Positions 43,801 through 53,639 are shown, numbered from the stretch's first letter. The stretch: DNA of 64,000 nucleotides from Plazaster borealis (GCA_021014325.1 CM037460.1:23102544-23166543), one strand, 5' to 3'. Numbers and translations are program-made. Notes: generated by a model from the sequence alone, not told the origin.

Positions 43801-46557
43801 TGGACGAAGCAATAATGGTTAAGTGTCTTGCTTAAGGACACAAGTGTCACGACCGGGACTCGAACTCACACTCTGCTGATCTGAAACACCAGAGCTTGAG
43901 TCCGGTGCTCTTAACCGCTCGGGTTAATAAAGACATCAGGTATACCCAGTTGGACGGGGACCTGTTCTCAAGGGGACATTCCAGGCATCCGACTTTTGAG
44001 ATGCTCCAAAATTAAAGTTGGCTGTTCGACAAGATAATTGTTGACAAGGATACAGAGCTCATAGTAGCTTTTTGGAGACAGCATGGAGGTGCGTAGCTCT
44101 CCCAGCATGTTTGAAGCATGCTTCAGACCGTCCATCAACTTGCCTTTGTCCTGTGTAAAGAAATCAAATTCAACAAATCTATGACTGTCGATTGAGACAA
44201 GTAAAACTCCAAATGATGCCATTGGAAAGTTGGCGGACGAGTAAAAGGAAAAACTAACTTGTCCCGAGGTCTCGATTCTCTAAAATATTATAATAATAAT
44301 AACTGGTTCTTATAGCGAACATATCGTAGTATCGAGATCAAGGCGCTTGACAACATTATTATCTCTGTTCATCGGGCCTACTTATAGGCCATTCCTTTAA
44401 CTTCCTCAACTCCCTGGGGAGCATACAACCCCAAGCTGCTTAAATTAGCGCTTAGGGGTTGATCCAACACAATACTGTCTCAGCCTTCTCAGGTTCCCAT
44501 TTATAAACCTAGGTAGGGAAAAGCGATTTTGGTTAAGTGCCTTGCTCAAGGACTTGAGTGTCATGACCGGGAATCGAACCCACACTCCCCCAACCATCAG
44601 AACTTGAGTCCGATGCAGTAGATCGCTCACCCACAACACACCTTTTCACTTTGCTTGGGGTAGTTCATTAGACAGTTTTTATGTCTACTGGAAACATTTT
44701 GAAGAGTTATAAAGGCCAACAAAACAGACATAAAAGGCAATTTATTCTTTTTTTGAAAATGTGAAAATTCTAGCCAGGACCCAAAACTAAAGAAGACTTT
44801 GGAACACTAGGCGGCAGGAGACATAGCAGGTAGTAAATTTCCATTGTTTCGTAGTTCTGAGCTTGTGCACATTTTCATGAGCTATGCATTTACCCGGTAA
44901 GTCTGCTGCCACCTATGTAGTGTCCCAAGTATAATAATAATAATAGTAATCAATATTTATAAAGCGCTTTTACAGCGAGATCAAAGTTGAACAAGAGTAC
45001 AAAGAAAACTATGGAGTAGTGAATAGGTAGTGTTTAAGACGCTTCCAAAATATAGTAAAAGACGCGGAATTCCTGATGTTGATGGGAATGCTGTTCCAAA
45101 GTTTGGGGCCAGCTATTGAGAAAGACCTATCGCCAAGGGATTTGGATCTTAAAGGAATGTTAAGAAGAAGTTTGTCTGTAGACAATCTGAATCCCGCCCT
45201 GCCGGGTTGATATTAAGTGAGAAGATCACACAGGTACTGAAGAGCAATACCATGTATGCACAGTTATATACCATCAAGAGGTCTTTAAATGGAATAGGCT
45301 GCTGGACGGGTTACCCAATTAAGTATCCCAATTAATTAAAACAATTACGCAGAGCACATTGCTTTGTAATGTCTTTGCTAAACAAAAAGAGACATCAGGA
45401 CACCAGTCGCAACAGTGTAAACTACTAATTGTAATTTGACTGGTAACCTGTTCTCTGAGCTTACATGTAGCAAGTTTTTTTTCTTACAAACTTTATGAAA
45501 TTGGAGCCTCGTATAATTTTAAGTTACATGGTTTTATTAAGAACCTCACCAGGCATCTCTTCATCTGGAAGGACTGCATCTTGACGACATGTTGAGCCTC
45601 ATCCAGAAGCTTCTCCTGATCATCTTGGGGAGATTGCGCTGTTTGAGGCTGCAATAAACATCAATGAAATTGAGGCCATGTCAGAATTGGTGGCTATGGC
45701 TACGACTGGATCGCTGCGTTGAAGTATAGGACGTCTATAGCAACTTCCTTAGTTAAGGAACAGCCATAGCTGTAGTCGAAGCTGCTAATTCGGATACGGC
45801 CTAAAAGATCATTACTGCCAACTTTGAAACATAATTTTGTTTAAAAATACCACAGCTATATTAAAAAAGGTAGTCTGGTCTGAGTGAAACACAGATCCAA
45901 GTTTTTCAAAATGCATTTTTGTCCATATTGTACAACAAATAATGAATGCTGATGTTGAGTGCAATAATGGTGAGAATATTTTAGGTGTTGCAAGACGGAA
46001 TGTTCCATTCTGGCAAAATGTCAAATAAGTCATCTCGTCATTTCATATAGTCATACTTCCCCTAGGCCATTATGTATTTTGTTTTATTAGCATGGTTTTA
46101 CTTAGTAAAAATGGTCTGATTAGAAGTTAGAAATGGATGACGCGCAACCAAACAATCTTCTGATGATCAAATGACAAGGATCTCCAACCAAGGGTGTTAT
46201 ATGAAGTATTTGATATACAGCTATTAATTTAGTTACAGTACAGTGCCGAGGTGAATAAACAGATTTTCTCTTCTGGCAGGTCGAGTTAGTCATGCTGTTG
46301 CTGGTTTATTGCTGAGCACATCCCCACCCCCTTCTCGTCCACCAAAATGCACTTAACAAACACGGTGCTCATATATCAACCCCACAAAATACCGGGCCCC
46401 AACTGATATTTTCATATGCAACCCGTTTTTTAGACTACTTTCAGCATACATATGAGTTACAGTAGTACCCAGCCAAATGAAGAACATTTCCATAAAAACT
46501 GAGCACCCCAAAAAGAGTTTATTTCTAAAAAATATCAACAGCAAATTTACGTACCAT
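22828..46557 (-). CDS. VPS35: Vacuolar protein sorting-associated protein 35 (retromer subunit), complete, 17 exons
   Basis: VPS35 is the alpha-solenoid scaffold of retromer, which with VPS26 and VPS29 recycles cargo from endosomes to the Golgi or plasma membrane. Exons in transcript order: 46557-46555, 45648-45550, 44150-44054, 43769-43646, 43260-43078, 41429-41216, 40075-39992, 39246-39137, 38082-37986, 37037-36889, 34947-34671, 28829-28740, 27242-27120, 26701-26522, 25618-25379, 23850-23707, 23007-22828. The joined protein is 797 aa (human is 796), with all joins GT-AG and in phase. Exon 1 codes only the initiator Met. Recognisable blocks: [13 protein letters not shown] at the N-terminus, the PRLYLL VPS26-binding motif across exons 4/5, [20 protein letters not shown] in exon 5, [11 protein letters not shown] in exon 14 and EDLPNLE in exon 17. 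By count, Asp621 (exon 15) corresponds to the human Parkinson-linked Asp620. ATTAAA hexamers lie at 22785-22790 and 22770-22775 (complement). Introns hold MITEs, SINEs and a LINE fragment. Confidence 0.97.
24079..24222. mobile_element. Inverted-repeat element (AGGCC.TGTCAGAATT ends), copy 1
   Basis: The arms 'ttgtcagaattagcagctatgcctacggctacgg' and 'catagccgtagccgccaattcggatacg' are inverted. A second copy is at 45671-45803 and a fragment at 17490-17560. It sits in VPS35 intron 15, and the second copy lies just upstream of exon 2. Confidence 0.7.
24310..24790 (-). mobile_element. tRNA-derived SINE, family 2, interrupted copy
   Basis: The tRNA-like head, with its B-box, lies near 24715-24790 on the minus strand. 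The tail is near 24310-24390, and an ATA-rich microsatellite segment (24420-24560) separates the two. The shared 'gctcaaggacacaagtgtcatgactgggactcgaacccacact' block identifies the family. It lies in VPS35 intron 15. Confidence 0.65.
26040..26235 (-). mobile_element. tRNA-derived SINE, family 2, 5' part
   Basis: The complement of 26130-26225 gives the family head and B-box (GGGTTCGAGTCCCGG) with an altered A-box. The body toward 26040 has 'acgtcccatacgaaggacgaagcaat', also seen at 62700-62780 and 43800-43815. It lies in VPS35 intron 14. Confidence 0.65.
26745..26845 (-). mobile_element. tRNA-derived SINE, family 3, copy
   Basis: The minus strand reads GGGCTAGGTTAGCTCAGTTGGTAGAGCGCCGGCAC (A-box) with a B-box region AGGTTCAAATCCCACTC, followed by 'TTTTTCTTAGTTCACCC'. 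Other copies lie at 33140-33235 (+), 35395-35500 (-), 35728-35830 (+) and 57514-57600 (+). It is in VPS35 intron 13. Confidence 0.75.
28171..28515. mobile_element. MITE family A-like element (TTAAAGGTATTGTACAC ends)
   Basis: The left end TTAAAGGTATTGTACACTTTTGGTAA pairs with right-end sequence TTACCAATAGTGTACAGGGCCTT. The interior resembles family A only at the ends and at 'gtgaaagtttgggctcaattggtcatcgag'. Half of another copy in opposite orientation is at 56409-56600. It lies in VPS35 intron 12. Confidence 0.75.
31784..31990. mobile_element. MITE family E (GGGCCCAATTTCATAGAGCTGC ends), copy 1
   Basis: The ends 'ctgggcccagttcatagagctgcttaagca' and 'gcttaagcagc...tgaaattgggccct' are inverted. 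Copies lie at 33612-33808, 48742-48925, 50145-50316 and 62465-62708. The conserved interior includes 'accagccacttaccatgtcacatgta'. It lies in VPS35 intron 11. Confidence 0.85.
32105..32400. repeat. Dispersed repeat with 'agggttctccccatgcacaagctag' start
   Basis: It begins AGGGTTCTCCCCATGCACAA, continues with 'gccgatacgcgcgatttgc' and ends with 'aaccctggggagaaccct'. The same sequence recurs at 31390-31740 and, inverted, at about 39640-39895. The terminal 'ggttctcccc' and 'ggggagaacc' are inverted, as in a MITE. Confidence 0.7.
32691..33040. mobile_element. MITE family F (AGACTGTGCAAGTCT ends), partial
   Basis: It shares 'tagactgtgcaagtcttgcgcatatttgaac' and 'gaccattgtggtcccaaccat' with the fuller elements at 42477-43043 and 60235-60935. 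Only one terminal arm is present. It lies in VPS35 intron 11. Confidence 0.65.
33140..33235 (+). mobile_element. tRNA-derived SINE, family 3
   Basis: GGCTAGATAGCTCAGTTGGTAGAGCGCCGGCAC is an A-box-bearing tRNA-like head. A B-box (AGGTTCAAGTCC) lies at about 33190-33201, with the family tail 'attgttctttgttcaaccc'. The 3' half of the tRNA fold is not complementary to the start, and the copies share the tail, so it is a retroposon. Confidence 0.75.
33612..33808. mobile_element. MITE family E, copy 2
   Basis: It starts CTGGGCCCAATTTCATAGAGCTGCTT and ends with a decayed inverse 'atgacattgggtcct'. The interior matches copy 1 over 'ttaccagccaaaacaccatgtcacatgta'. It lies in VPS35 intron 11. Confidence 0.8.
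34279..34650. mobile_element. MITE family A, copy 2
   Basis: It is complete, with TTAAAGGCACTGTACACGTTTGG at the left and CCAAACGTGTACGATGCCTTGA at the right. It is the inverse of the sequence at 1-370. Its right end lies only about 20 bp beyond the splice donor of VPS35 exon 11 (exon edge 34671). Confidence 0.9.
35040..35335 (-). mobile_element. tRNA-derived SINE, family 2, long copy
   Basis: The minus strand opens TGTGTCGTGGCCGAGCGGTTAAGAGC (from 35335) and has a degraded B-box near 35260. It keeps 'CACTTGTTTCCTTGAGCAAGGCACTTTATC' and a long body to about 35040. It lies in VPS35 intron 10. Confidence 0.8.
35395..35830. mobile_element. Two SINE family 3 copies in head-to-head inverted arrangement
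   Basis: A minus-strand copy (about 35395-35500) and a plus-strand copy (about 35728-35830) face each other across about 230 bp that includes 'gatgccagtcagaag'. Both keep the 'gctcagttg.taaagcgc' A-box region and the 'tttctttgttcaaccc' tail. The pair could fold into a hairpin in VPS35 intron 10 RNA. Confidence 0.7.
36376..36765. mobile_element. MITE family B, copy 3
   Basis: It runs from TTAAAGGGATTGTATACGTTTGG to CCAAACATATACAGACCCTTTAA. The interior matches 846-1237 (for example 'tcaatcctatatagttgtagatatata'). It lies in VPS35 intron 10, about 120 bp from exon 10. Confidence 0.85.
38886..39116 (+). repeat. 46-bp minisatellite, five units, beside VPS35 exon 8
   Basis: The unit 'ccttagatgaagtttatccgatgccctagtgttgt' plus 'aagtcagatgg'-type spacer repeats from 38890. 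The third unit lacks 'tatccga'. The array ends about 20 bp from the exon 8 donor (exon edge 39137). Confidence 0.9.
40189..40345. mobile_element. MITE family C, copy 3
   Basis: The left end ATAGACCGTTATCATGGTGCCGCC matches the other copies. The right end is decayed ('aacaagatgttggtggatgttggtgacatg'). It lies in VPS35 intron 6. Confidence 0.65.
40788..41182. mobile_element. MITE family B, copy 4
   Basis: It is complete, from TTAAAGGGATTGAATTTGTTTGG to CCAAATGTATACAGACCCTTTAA. It ends about 30 bp from the donor edge of VPS35 exon 6 (41216). Confidence 0.85.
41568..41946 (-). pseudogene. 3' fragment of a non-LTR retrotransposon (LINE) ORF2
   Basis: Two overlapping minus frames together read like the C-terminal end of LINE reverse transcriptases. 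The upstream frame carries [18 protein letters not shown]. The downstream frame carries [18 protein letters not shown] and then [15 protein letters not shown] frameshift separates the two near 41743-41816, and the catalytic RT region is missing, so this is a dead 5'-truncated copy. It lies in VPS35 intron 5, between exon 6 and a family A MITE. The clade (CR1/L2-like) is inferred. Confidence 0.85.
41989..42348. mobile_element. MITE family A, copy 3
   Basis: It starts TTAAAGGTATCGTACACATTTGG and ends CCAAACGTGTTCAGTGCCTTAA. The interior matches 34279-34650. It lies next to the LINE fragment in VPS35 intron 5. Confidence 0.85.
42477..43043. mobile_element. MITE family F, complete copy
   Basis: The left end TATAGACTGTGCAAGTCTCG and right end CGCGAGACTTGCACATTCTATA are inverted. 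Subterminal 'gaccacaatggtcccgga' on the right matches the inverse of the left arm seen in the copy at 60235. It ends about 35 bp from the VPS35 exon 5 donor edge (43078). Confidence 0.75.
43805..43925 (-). mobile_element. tRNA-derived SINE, family 2, truncated
   Basis: The complement of 43840-43925 contains GAGCGGTTAAGAGC and GTGAGTTCGAGTCCCGG, followed by the family tail. The head begins within 'cgctcggg', so the first bases are lost. It lies in VPS35 intron 3, close to exon 4. Confidence 0.7.
44365..44645 (-). mobile_element. tRNA-derived SINE, family 2, diverged
   Basis: The minus strand holds TGTTGTGGGTGAGCGATC, then GTGTGGGTTCGATTCCCGG near 44567-44585, and the 'CAAGTCCTTGAGCAAGGCACTT' block. 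The body extends to the 'ccccagggagttgagg' segment. It lies in VPS35 intron 2. Confidence 0.7.
45671..45803. mobile_element. Inverted-repeat element (as 24079-24222), copy 2
   Basis: The arms 'atgtcagaattggtggctatggctacga' and 'catagctgtagtcgaagctgctaattcggata' are inverted. It begins about 20 bp upstream of the VPS35 exon 2 acceptor edge (45648) and could overlap the branch-point region. Confidence 0.65.
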
Positions 46558-47675
46558 ATTCTCCGTCGTGTGTCAATTGCCAATGTACACTACGTCGCTG
46601 GTAGTCGGTCGAGTTGAATGTGCAAATCAGGCATTGAATATTATAGGGACCACTGAACTCTGCAAATCCGGTAGAGCTGGGAAATTTTGTCGCGCAGGAC
46701 TTCGCTCATTGAAGTATCAGCAATGGTTTAGGAAATTGTGTTGCTAAATTGGAAGGGGCGGGGTAAGAGGAGTGAGGTACATGAAATGAGGGGGGGGGGC
46801 GGGAGGAATTTAACCCCCATCAAAACCTACAACTCGATATCCTGCCCAAATGCTATTTGATTGACATCGAACATGGAGGAAGCACTAGGATAAGATTTGG
46901 ACGAAGGGGCCGGAAAGAGGGTAGGGGGCCGGGGGGCGAAAAAAAATACCCAAACTTTTTTTTAGTTACCTTTATTTCCAACATCCGCATTCCGATGGAA
47001 AACAAAATCATCAAAATCATAACAAATTATGGTTGTAATAGCAAACCTGTTTGGGAAAAAAATCCAGGGCGGGGGAGGGGGAGGGTTACAATTTCACAGT
47101 TTATTGCAGTAGCGAACTTCGCAGATGCAATTTTTTTTTTAGTTTATGGTTGCAGCATTAGTAAGTGGCAAACTAAATCCCTTCTTTCCTCAATTTGTTG
47201 TCTTCAAAATTGGCGCGTTCAATGCATCCTGTTGCCATCATAAAACCAGTCACAGCATCCACCTCTGCAATGTCCCCATTCAACTATATTAATAGTTTGT
47301 ACTCAAGAAATAAAATAAAGCAACAACACAATTTCACAGACAATAAAAGCTTTATTCTGTTTATTTACAAACTAAACAAAAACCCATAGTGAACAAACAA
47401 TATTTTCTCATTTTATTTACCGTCCACATTAAAAACCTACTCAAACAAAACAAGTTTTTATGTTTGTAACGAATGACATCATAATTGGTAAGTCAATGTA
47501 TCAAATAAGCACACACTAATTTTTATTTTTTTTGCAAGCTTTTCGCAACTAATTTCTAAAAAGCGAACATTCAACTGTGTGTACATAAGTTCTCGTTTCA
47601 CAAATTCAAAGGCAACTTCCGATAGTCAGACAGTCTTTGCAGATCATGATTGTAAAAACAAAGTCCAGCCAGAAC
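46558..47675. other. VPS35 5' flank and intergenic DNA
   Basis: The bases immediately above 46557 are VPS35 5' UTR on the minus strand, and the promoter must lie to the right. I see no clear TATA box. Around 46760-47080 are G-rich runs. No exon is recognised, and the longest plus-strand ORF (46857-47243) is low-complexity and unlike any family. Confidence 0.5.
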
Positions 47676-48066
47676 TTAAACGGACATGTTGCCTTGGATC
47701 GGACGAGTTGGTAAAAAAAAAAGCGTTTGTAACCGTTTGTTATAAAATGCATATGGTTAGAAAGACGTTATAAAAGTAGAATACAATGATCCAATCAAAT
47801 ATACCTCGAAATTGCGTGGTTTTCCTTTTACTTTGCGATTTAACTCAGTCGGCCATTTTGTGGAGTCAAAAATTTGACTCCACAAAATGGCCGACCGTGT
47901 TTGTTCACGATGTAAAAGGAAAACCACGCAATTTCGAGACATATTTGTGTGGATCATTGTATTCTACTTCTATAACGTCTTTCTAACCATATGTATTTTA
48001 TAACGAACGGTTACAAATGCTTTTTATAGACCAACTCGCCCGATCCAAGGCAACGTGTCCCTTTAA
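47676..48066. mobile_element. Near-perfect long foldback MITE with TTAA borders (family G)
   Basis: The left arm from TTAAACGGACATGTTGCCTTGG to 'gtggagtcaaa' is the inverse of the right arm ending CCAAGGCAACGTGTCCCTTTAA. Arms of about 190 bp meet at 'gtcaaaaatttgac' near 47875. Mismatches are few. A near-identical terminus (GGACACGTTGCCTTGGATCGG) is, to my recollection, common in marine invertebrate DNA; no search was done. Confidence 0.92.
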
Positions 48067-48079
48067 TAGCTTCATAGGA

Positions 48080-48300
48080 AGTAACTAACTATAGCGAATA
48101 AACTTGCGGGTACAACCATGTACAAATGTATAAATCTTTCTCCTGAAGACGAGCAGAGTGTACTGTTCATAACCAGGTTGGCTCTTTTCAGAGCCAACAC
48201 TCCTCCCAAAAGATATTTGTACATGGTTGTACCCTTAAGTTTACCAAATAGTGACTTTTTATTTATCCATACCATGCAAAGCTTCAACCATAACTTTATA
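48080..48300. mobile_element. Foldback element with histone-type stem-loop, copy 2
   Basis: The arms 'aaacttgcgggtacaaccatgtacaaat' and 'atttgtacatggttgtaccc.taagttta' are inverted. The core keeps CTGAAGACGAGCAG (from 48143) and the stem-loop GGCTCTTTTCAGAGCC at 48180-48195, but GAAACGTC has decayed. It starts within about 15 bp of the end of the family G foldback. Confidence 0.75.
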
Positions 48301-49805
48301 ATTTCTTGCATAGAAATGTTGCTGAATGCACTTCCTATCCATACGCTTTTGATCTGTACATTGTATCGGTAGAGCCAGTCAGTAAAAAGGAATGCAAGTT
48401 TTTTTTCTGATTTGTGATTTGAGAGGCTAATCATTCTTACTGGCAGCTGAGAAGCTGAACAGTGAAGGGCATGCAAGGGCGCCTTTGGCAGCCAGCCACA
48501 TCGACCCATATCTGAGCACAGCCAGAGATCGTAAGTGTTTGATTTTTCCGGAGGGAGGAAATCGAAGGAGAAAAACCATCATGGCATAGGAGAGAACCAA
48601 CACAAACCTCTACTCACATTATGGCCTTAGCCGCGAGTTGAACCAGGGCCACAATGGTGAGAGGCGAGCGCTTTATGCATTAGCCACCGACTCATGCTAC
48701 CCATTTATGGTGCAACTGCCGATTACCAATAGGACATATTTCCAGGACCCAATGTCATGAATCTGTTAAGTACACAAATTGTCTTAGCACAGAAAAATCT
48801 TGCTTAGCAGAAAAGGGTTACCAGCCAAAATATCATGTGATGTAAAATGTCTGTGACTGATTCCCTGCTAACTTTTGCTAAGCAGATACACAAATTTGTC
48901 TAAGCCCCATTTGCAGAAATCGGGTGCAGGTTGAAATTAGCTGTTTAATGACATCCAACAAAAACATGAAGTCTCACACTCCAATTAAAATTGATGGCTT
49001 GAACTTTGAAATAAATATAGACTTGATGTGAAGGTTACATGTCTATCAACTCCCTTTTTGACTCTCTTTATGTGGGGAGCAGACACTCAATTCTCTAAAT
49101 TTCTATAACAAATGACAAGGAAACACGACTGGATTTACAAAACAGCTACACACTACACAGGAAATGGCGCCCAATTTCCCTGGGCCCAATTTCATCAACA
49201 ATATTGCTTTAAAAACTTTTAAAGGGGCTGTATACGTTCGGTTTGGAACCCACTGTTTGTTTCAATCCTATATAGTTGAAACTAACCTGTGAAAATTTTG
49301 TTTTTGAGATTTTGCAGAAAATCTGGAGCGGTTATGTCCACGCTGGAAGAATAATCTGCAATTGGAATACACAATCTGAGAAACTTTACTGTCAGTAACG
49401 CTTCTCAGATTCAAATTTTGGGGGATAAAAAGTGATATCTTTTTCCAAAACCGTAGTTCTTCTAAGTGAAAAGTTTCTCAAAATGCATTTACTATACAAA
49501 GCTGCTGTACTTCTTACCAAGTAAGTTTTATTGCCATTAACTTTCAGAGTCATTACCAAACGTATACAGACCCTTTAAGAGACCATACCGGCCGCAAGTG
49601 GCTTGTATTAAAAATTATCCAGTGGCCACAAACGGCTTCAAGATTCAACCTTTTTCCACTCAACCATAAAAAGGTCATCATAAAGCAAAAGTCATGTCCT
49701 GAATTGTCAATTTCTAATGTTTCCCATCTTAAAACGTACTGTCTACATAGCTAAAAACAAAACCAAGTTTGCCAGACACTTTTACTAGAAAGATTGTACT
49801 TTTTG

Positions 49806-50000
49806 TAGGCCTATTTTTTACCCATACACCGATGTGTATAGCACTGTATACTCAGTACTTTTCCCAAGTCCTGTGAAAAAAACCCCCACATGCATTACTC
49901 GGATGAGATTTGAATCCATGACCTTTGCCATTCTAGGGCAAATAGATGTCTTACCACTAGACCACTGAGCTTGCCCGATAGCTAGAGGCAGTTTGAATCC
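49806..50000 (-). mobile_element. tRNA-derived SINE, family 1, copy
   Basis: The minus strand carries GCTCAGTGGTCTAGTGGTAAGACATC (A-box), a decayed B-box near 49907-49918, and the same 'accgatgtgtat' tail as 4945-5140. Confidence 0.75.
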
Positions 50001-51379
50001 TTTATTTTGTATGTAAAAATTTCGACAAAATTTGCCATCATGTCCGGGCATGATGATTACATGTATACTACAAAAGGCTACAACCAAGGTAAAGGCCATG
50101 GGCATGGAGGTAACTGAGGTAATTGCCTCAGCAAAGTATCACACCTGGCCCAAATTTCATACAGCTGCTTAAGCACAAAACATTTCTGCTTAGCAAAATA
50201 GGGTTACCAGCCTAAATGCCATCTAACATACACAATCTGTGACTGGTATTCCGCTTATTTTTGCAAGTAGCATAAATCTGTTTCTGCTTAAGCAGCTCTA
50301 TGAAATTGGGCCCTGGTACAATCAAGCTGACTGTTCTATTCATGAACCTTATACTAAGTGATGGGCGACTAGTGAAATTCACTACCCAACTAGTCGCGCT
50401 TCAATTAGTCGTGACTTAGACACTAGTCGCGACTACTTTCAAAACCAAAGATTGTGGATCGCCAATGCAGCAAGCAAATTGATGCAACAGTGATGCATCA
50501 GATCAGACAATGATAATTGCTAATAAGTAATATATGTACATTGTATCAAATTTATAACAATCATTTGCTTACCAAAATGGCACCCCCCAAAAAAATATAC
50601 TCTACTCAAGAAAAAACAATTCATTATTAATAAGCCAGCGTGAATTACAAGCAAAGGGTCTTTTGTAAATTGTGTGGTAAAACTTAGAAATATTTACATG
50701 ATATACACATTAATTGAGCTGTACAAAGCTTTAACAATTTTTCACTATCGTGAATAAGTAAACATGCAATCTGGTCTAAATGGCAGACATATTTAATTGA
50801 AAATATTTGTTTAGTTTAATTTACTGTAAAACTATTGATTCAGAATTCTGAGCACTTTGACCAATAATATAGTTTTTACATTTTGTCCAATGATGAATTG
50901 ATAGTGTAACTTCAAAACTTACACGCCCAGAATGTAAAACTTTGAAGTTTCCTTTAAATTTACAAAGGTGCTGACTTTCAATCCAAAAGGTGTGAGAGAC
51001 ACGTGTAAACTTACACAATTTAAAATCAGTTGACCTCAATAAAGTAAAACCATAATTGGCAAACATGGCCATAAGCCTTTGCGAGTTAGATTTGAATAAT
51101 GTCTGGTACAATGACTTGCTCAGTCACAACTTACCACTGACATTCGAATCCGTCAGACTAGAGACAGTTGCTATGTCCCATGGTAAGTTTTTGCGTAGTT
51201 ACGGAAGAGACAGCGGACATCCATACACAATTTTGAATGAGTGTTAATGGCAAAATGGTACCAGGGTTTGCTCATCTGGAGGTTGCTATACAAAAGCTTA
51301 CCCCAAACCATTGACATACATGTAGCATCTGTATAGTCTTAAGGAATTCAAATTTAAACAGTACCTTCTGACTAAGCAA

Positions 51380-51550
51380 AGTACCAGACATTATTCAAAT
51401 CTAACTCGCAAATGGCTTGTAAAGGCCTATTCCCTCAGAATGCAGCACCAAGGTTTTGGAACTCCCAACCTGAAACTGTGAACTTAAACCTTCACATTTA
51501 AGAATAGTTTAAAGTCCTACCTGCATACAGAAGCATTTGGTTGACTTTAC
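51380..51550 (+). pseudogene. Degenerate 3' end of a LINE ORF
   Basis: The plus strand reads GLFPQNAAPRFWNSQPETV, then after a stop SFKV and a frame change to SYLHTEAFG. This follows the APxLWNxLP...FKxxLKTYLF pattern of LINE ORF2 ends. An inverted partner of its upstream segment lies at 51062-51130, pairing with 51363-51425. It is inactive. Confidence 0.55.
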
Positions 51551-51913
51551 TTTCCAACTTGAAATGTGATGGTCATGCTACTTTCATTTATTGTTATTTT
51601 GCTCGTTTGGAAGAGCGGCGTATTCCGGCGCTTTAACAATATCCATTATTAGCTCGATCTTAAGGGCAGATTGTGATTTGTAGTAAGATTTTGAAACTGC
51701 TTTGAACAGCTACATTGATGGAAACTATACAAGTCCTATTACACTCATATACATTCAGTAGTTGGAGGAAAGTAATTCATGGCAATATTTAAGTATCACT
51801 CAATAAAACTTCTTTGGGTCAAATGATCAAATGACTAAAAAGAACATTTCTCAACACTGTTTTTATATTACTGGCACATGCACAAAATCTGTTCTTGTTA
51901 TTATTTTTTTACA

Positions 51914-52294
51914 TTAAAAGATATCGTTCACATTTGGTAATGACTCAAAACAAATATTAGCATAAAAACTTACTTGGTAACAAGCAACGGAGAGAGCTCT
52001 GTTGATAGTATAAAGCATTGTAGGAAACGACTCCCTCTGAAGTAACGTAGTTTTTTAGAAAGAGGTAATTTCTCACTAAAATAATAAAAACTTCTTGCAA
52101 GAAGTTTTTATTCCTGTATCTGAAAGCACACAAATTTGTACAACAAGGGTGTTTTTTCTTTCATCATTTTCTTGCAACTTCGATGACCAATTGAGCCCAA
52201 ATTTTCACAGGCTTGTTATTTTATGCATATGTTGGGATACACCAAGTGAGAACACTGGTCTTTGACAATTTCCAAACGTGTACAGTGCCTTTAA
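51914..52294. mobile_element. MITE family A, copy 4
   Basis: It is complete, from TTAAAAGATATCGTTCACATTTGG to CCAAACGTGTACAGTGCCTTTAA. The interior is nearly identical to 34279-34650. Confidence 0.88.
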
Positions 52295-53639
52295 GTTAAA
52301 TAAAATACGTAAATCAAACTATAAATATTTGTGGGTTAAAGGGGCACAATCGTCACGATCGAAGCAGTTGCTCATTATTGAACGGATCACACTATTTTAT
52401 TTTGAAGATGGTCAGTTGATACACAATTCTACATCTGAAGTAGCCATTCGCTTAAAACACTAGTTGGGAACAAGAACATTTCATTAACCCAGTTTGCTGA
52501 TTTCATAGGGTTTGGTACTGGAGGCCAAAACAACAATGGCTTATCACTAGAGTGGGCATACCAATCTTATCCAAGTCTAACTATTTGGCGTTTAGTTACC
52601 ATATGAGTGAAGTATTTTGGGGGACATGAGACACTAAGGGGAATGGGGTTAATTACACAATATCACAGGCCCAAAAGAAAAAAATTCCAAAAACAATAAA
52701 ATCAAAAGACATTTTAAAAAGTCTATAGACCATGTAACCATGGACACCACATGTTTTTTACACAAGAGCTACAGAGCCTGGTCTTCCTGCAGGCACAATT
52801 TGTAAACAGATCAACAGAGGAAAACATAACATTTCAGGGTTCTCCTTTACCGGTGGTCCGCTGGCCTAATGCCAGTTAAAACACCTGCAGACCAGTCAAA
52901 ATTTTCTCCAAGTGGTCCGGCTGGCTAGTTCAGTTTTGGAAAGCATCCTTATTTAATATGAAATGTGGACTAGTGAAAAAGCCAACGGACCAGTGAAATG
53001 ACAAGTGAGACGGTTAGTGCTGGCCAGTCACTAAAAAAGATTAAGGGTAAACGCTGCATTTTATGGGAAAATGTTTAGCAACTTTTTGTTCGAAGACAGG
53101 GGTACACCTGAAAACTTGTTGAGCCATTAGTTTTACAATTCTTGATGGTGTTTGGTACTTCGATACAAAATAATAATGATGACCAGTTTGCATTAAGTCT
53201 TGCCTGCCAAGAAATGCCCTGGATTGACGAGGTCATTCATTTTGTAAATAGTGTGAGATGGTTACTGTATAATTATTGAACAAATATCAACAAAGGTCTA
53301 ATAGTGCTTTGTCATTCCTGAAGAATGCGTATTGCAATCAGGTTGCAATGACTACTTAAAATCGGTGCTGCTCTCTAAAATGTACACTTTTGTAGAAAGA
53401 ACTGTAGAATATTGAAGTGTGCCAAACTTGGAGGCACACTCCATTCTACTTGTGCCTTCTGCCAGCTTTTGAAGTGCAAGGCTGGTAAAAGGTGACAATT
53501 TTATGTAACACTGAAGTGTTCAGGATAATTGCAACAAGATTAGCACCTTCAAAAAAACACTTAACACATCTTTTAATACATCTTTTAAACTTGATTAATT
53601 TAAAACTTTTCAGAAATAACCATTAAAAACTTCATCTTG

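Larger units (their letters stand above)
48301..53639. other. Intergenic repeat-rich DNA between VPS35 and the MADF-BESS gene
   Basis: Identified within it: MITE family E (48742-48925, 50145-50316), MITE family B (49217-49578), SINE family 1 (49806-50000, minus), a LINE-end fragment (51380-51550) and MITE family A (51914-52294). A dispersed repeat with 'ggtggtccgctggc' at 52845-53060 also occurs at 27300-27440. No host exon is seen. Confidence 0.6.

Noticed and set aside
46857..47243. Plus-strand ORF of 128 codons upstream of VPS35
   Set aside because: Low-complexity glycine/arginine start from G-rich DNA, no homologue recognised, no splice support.
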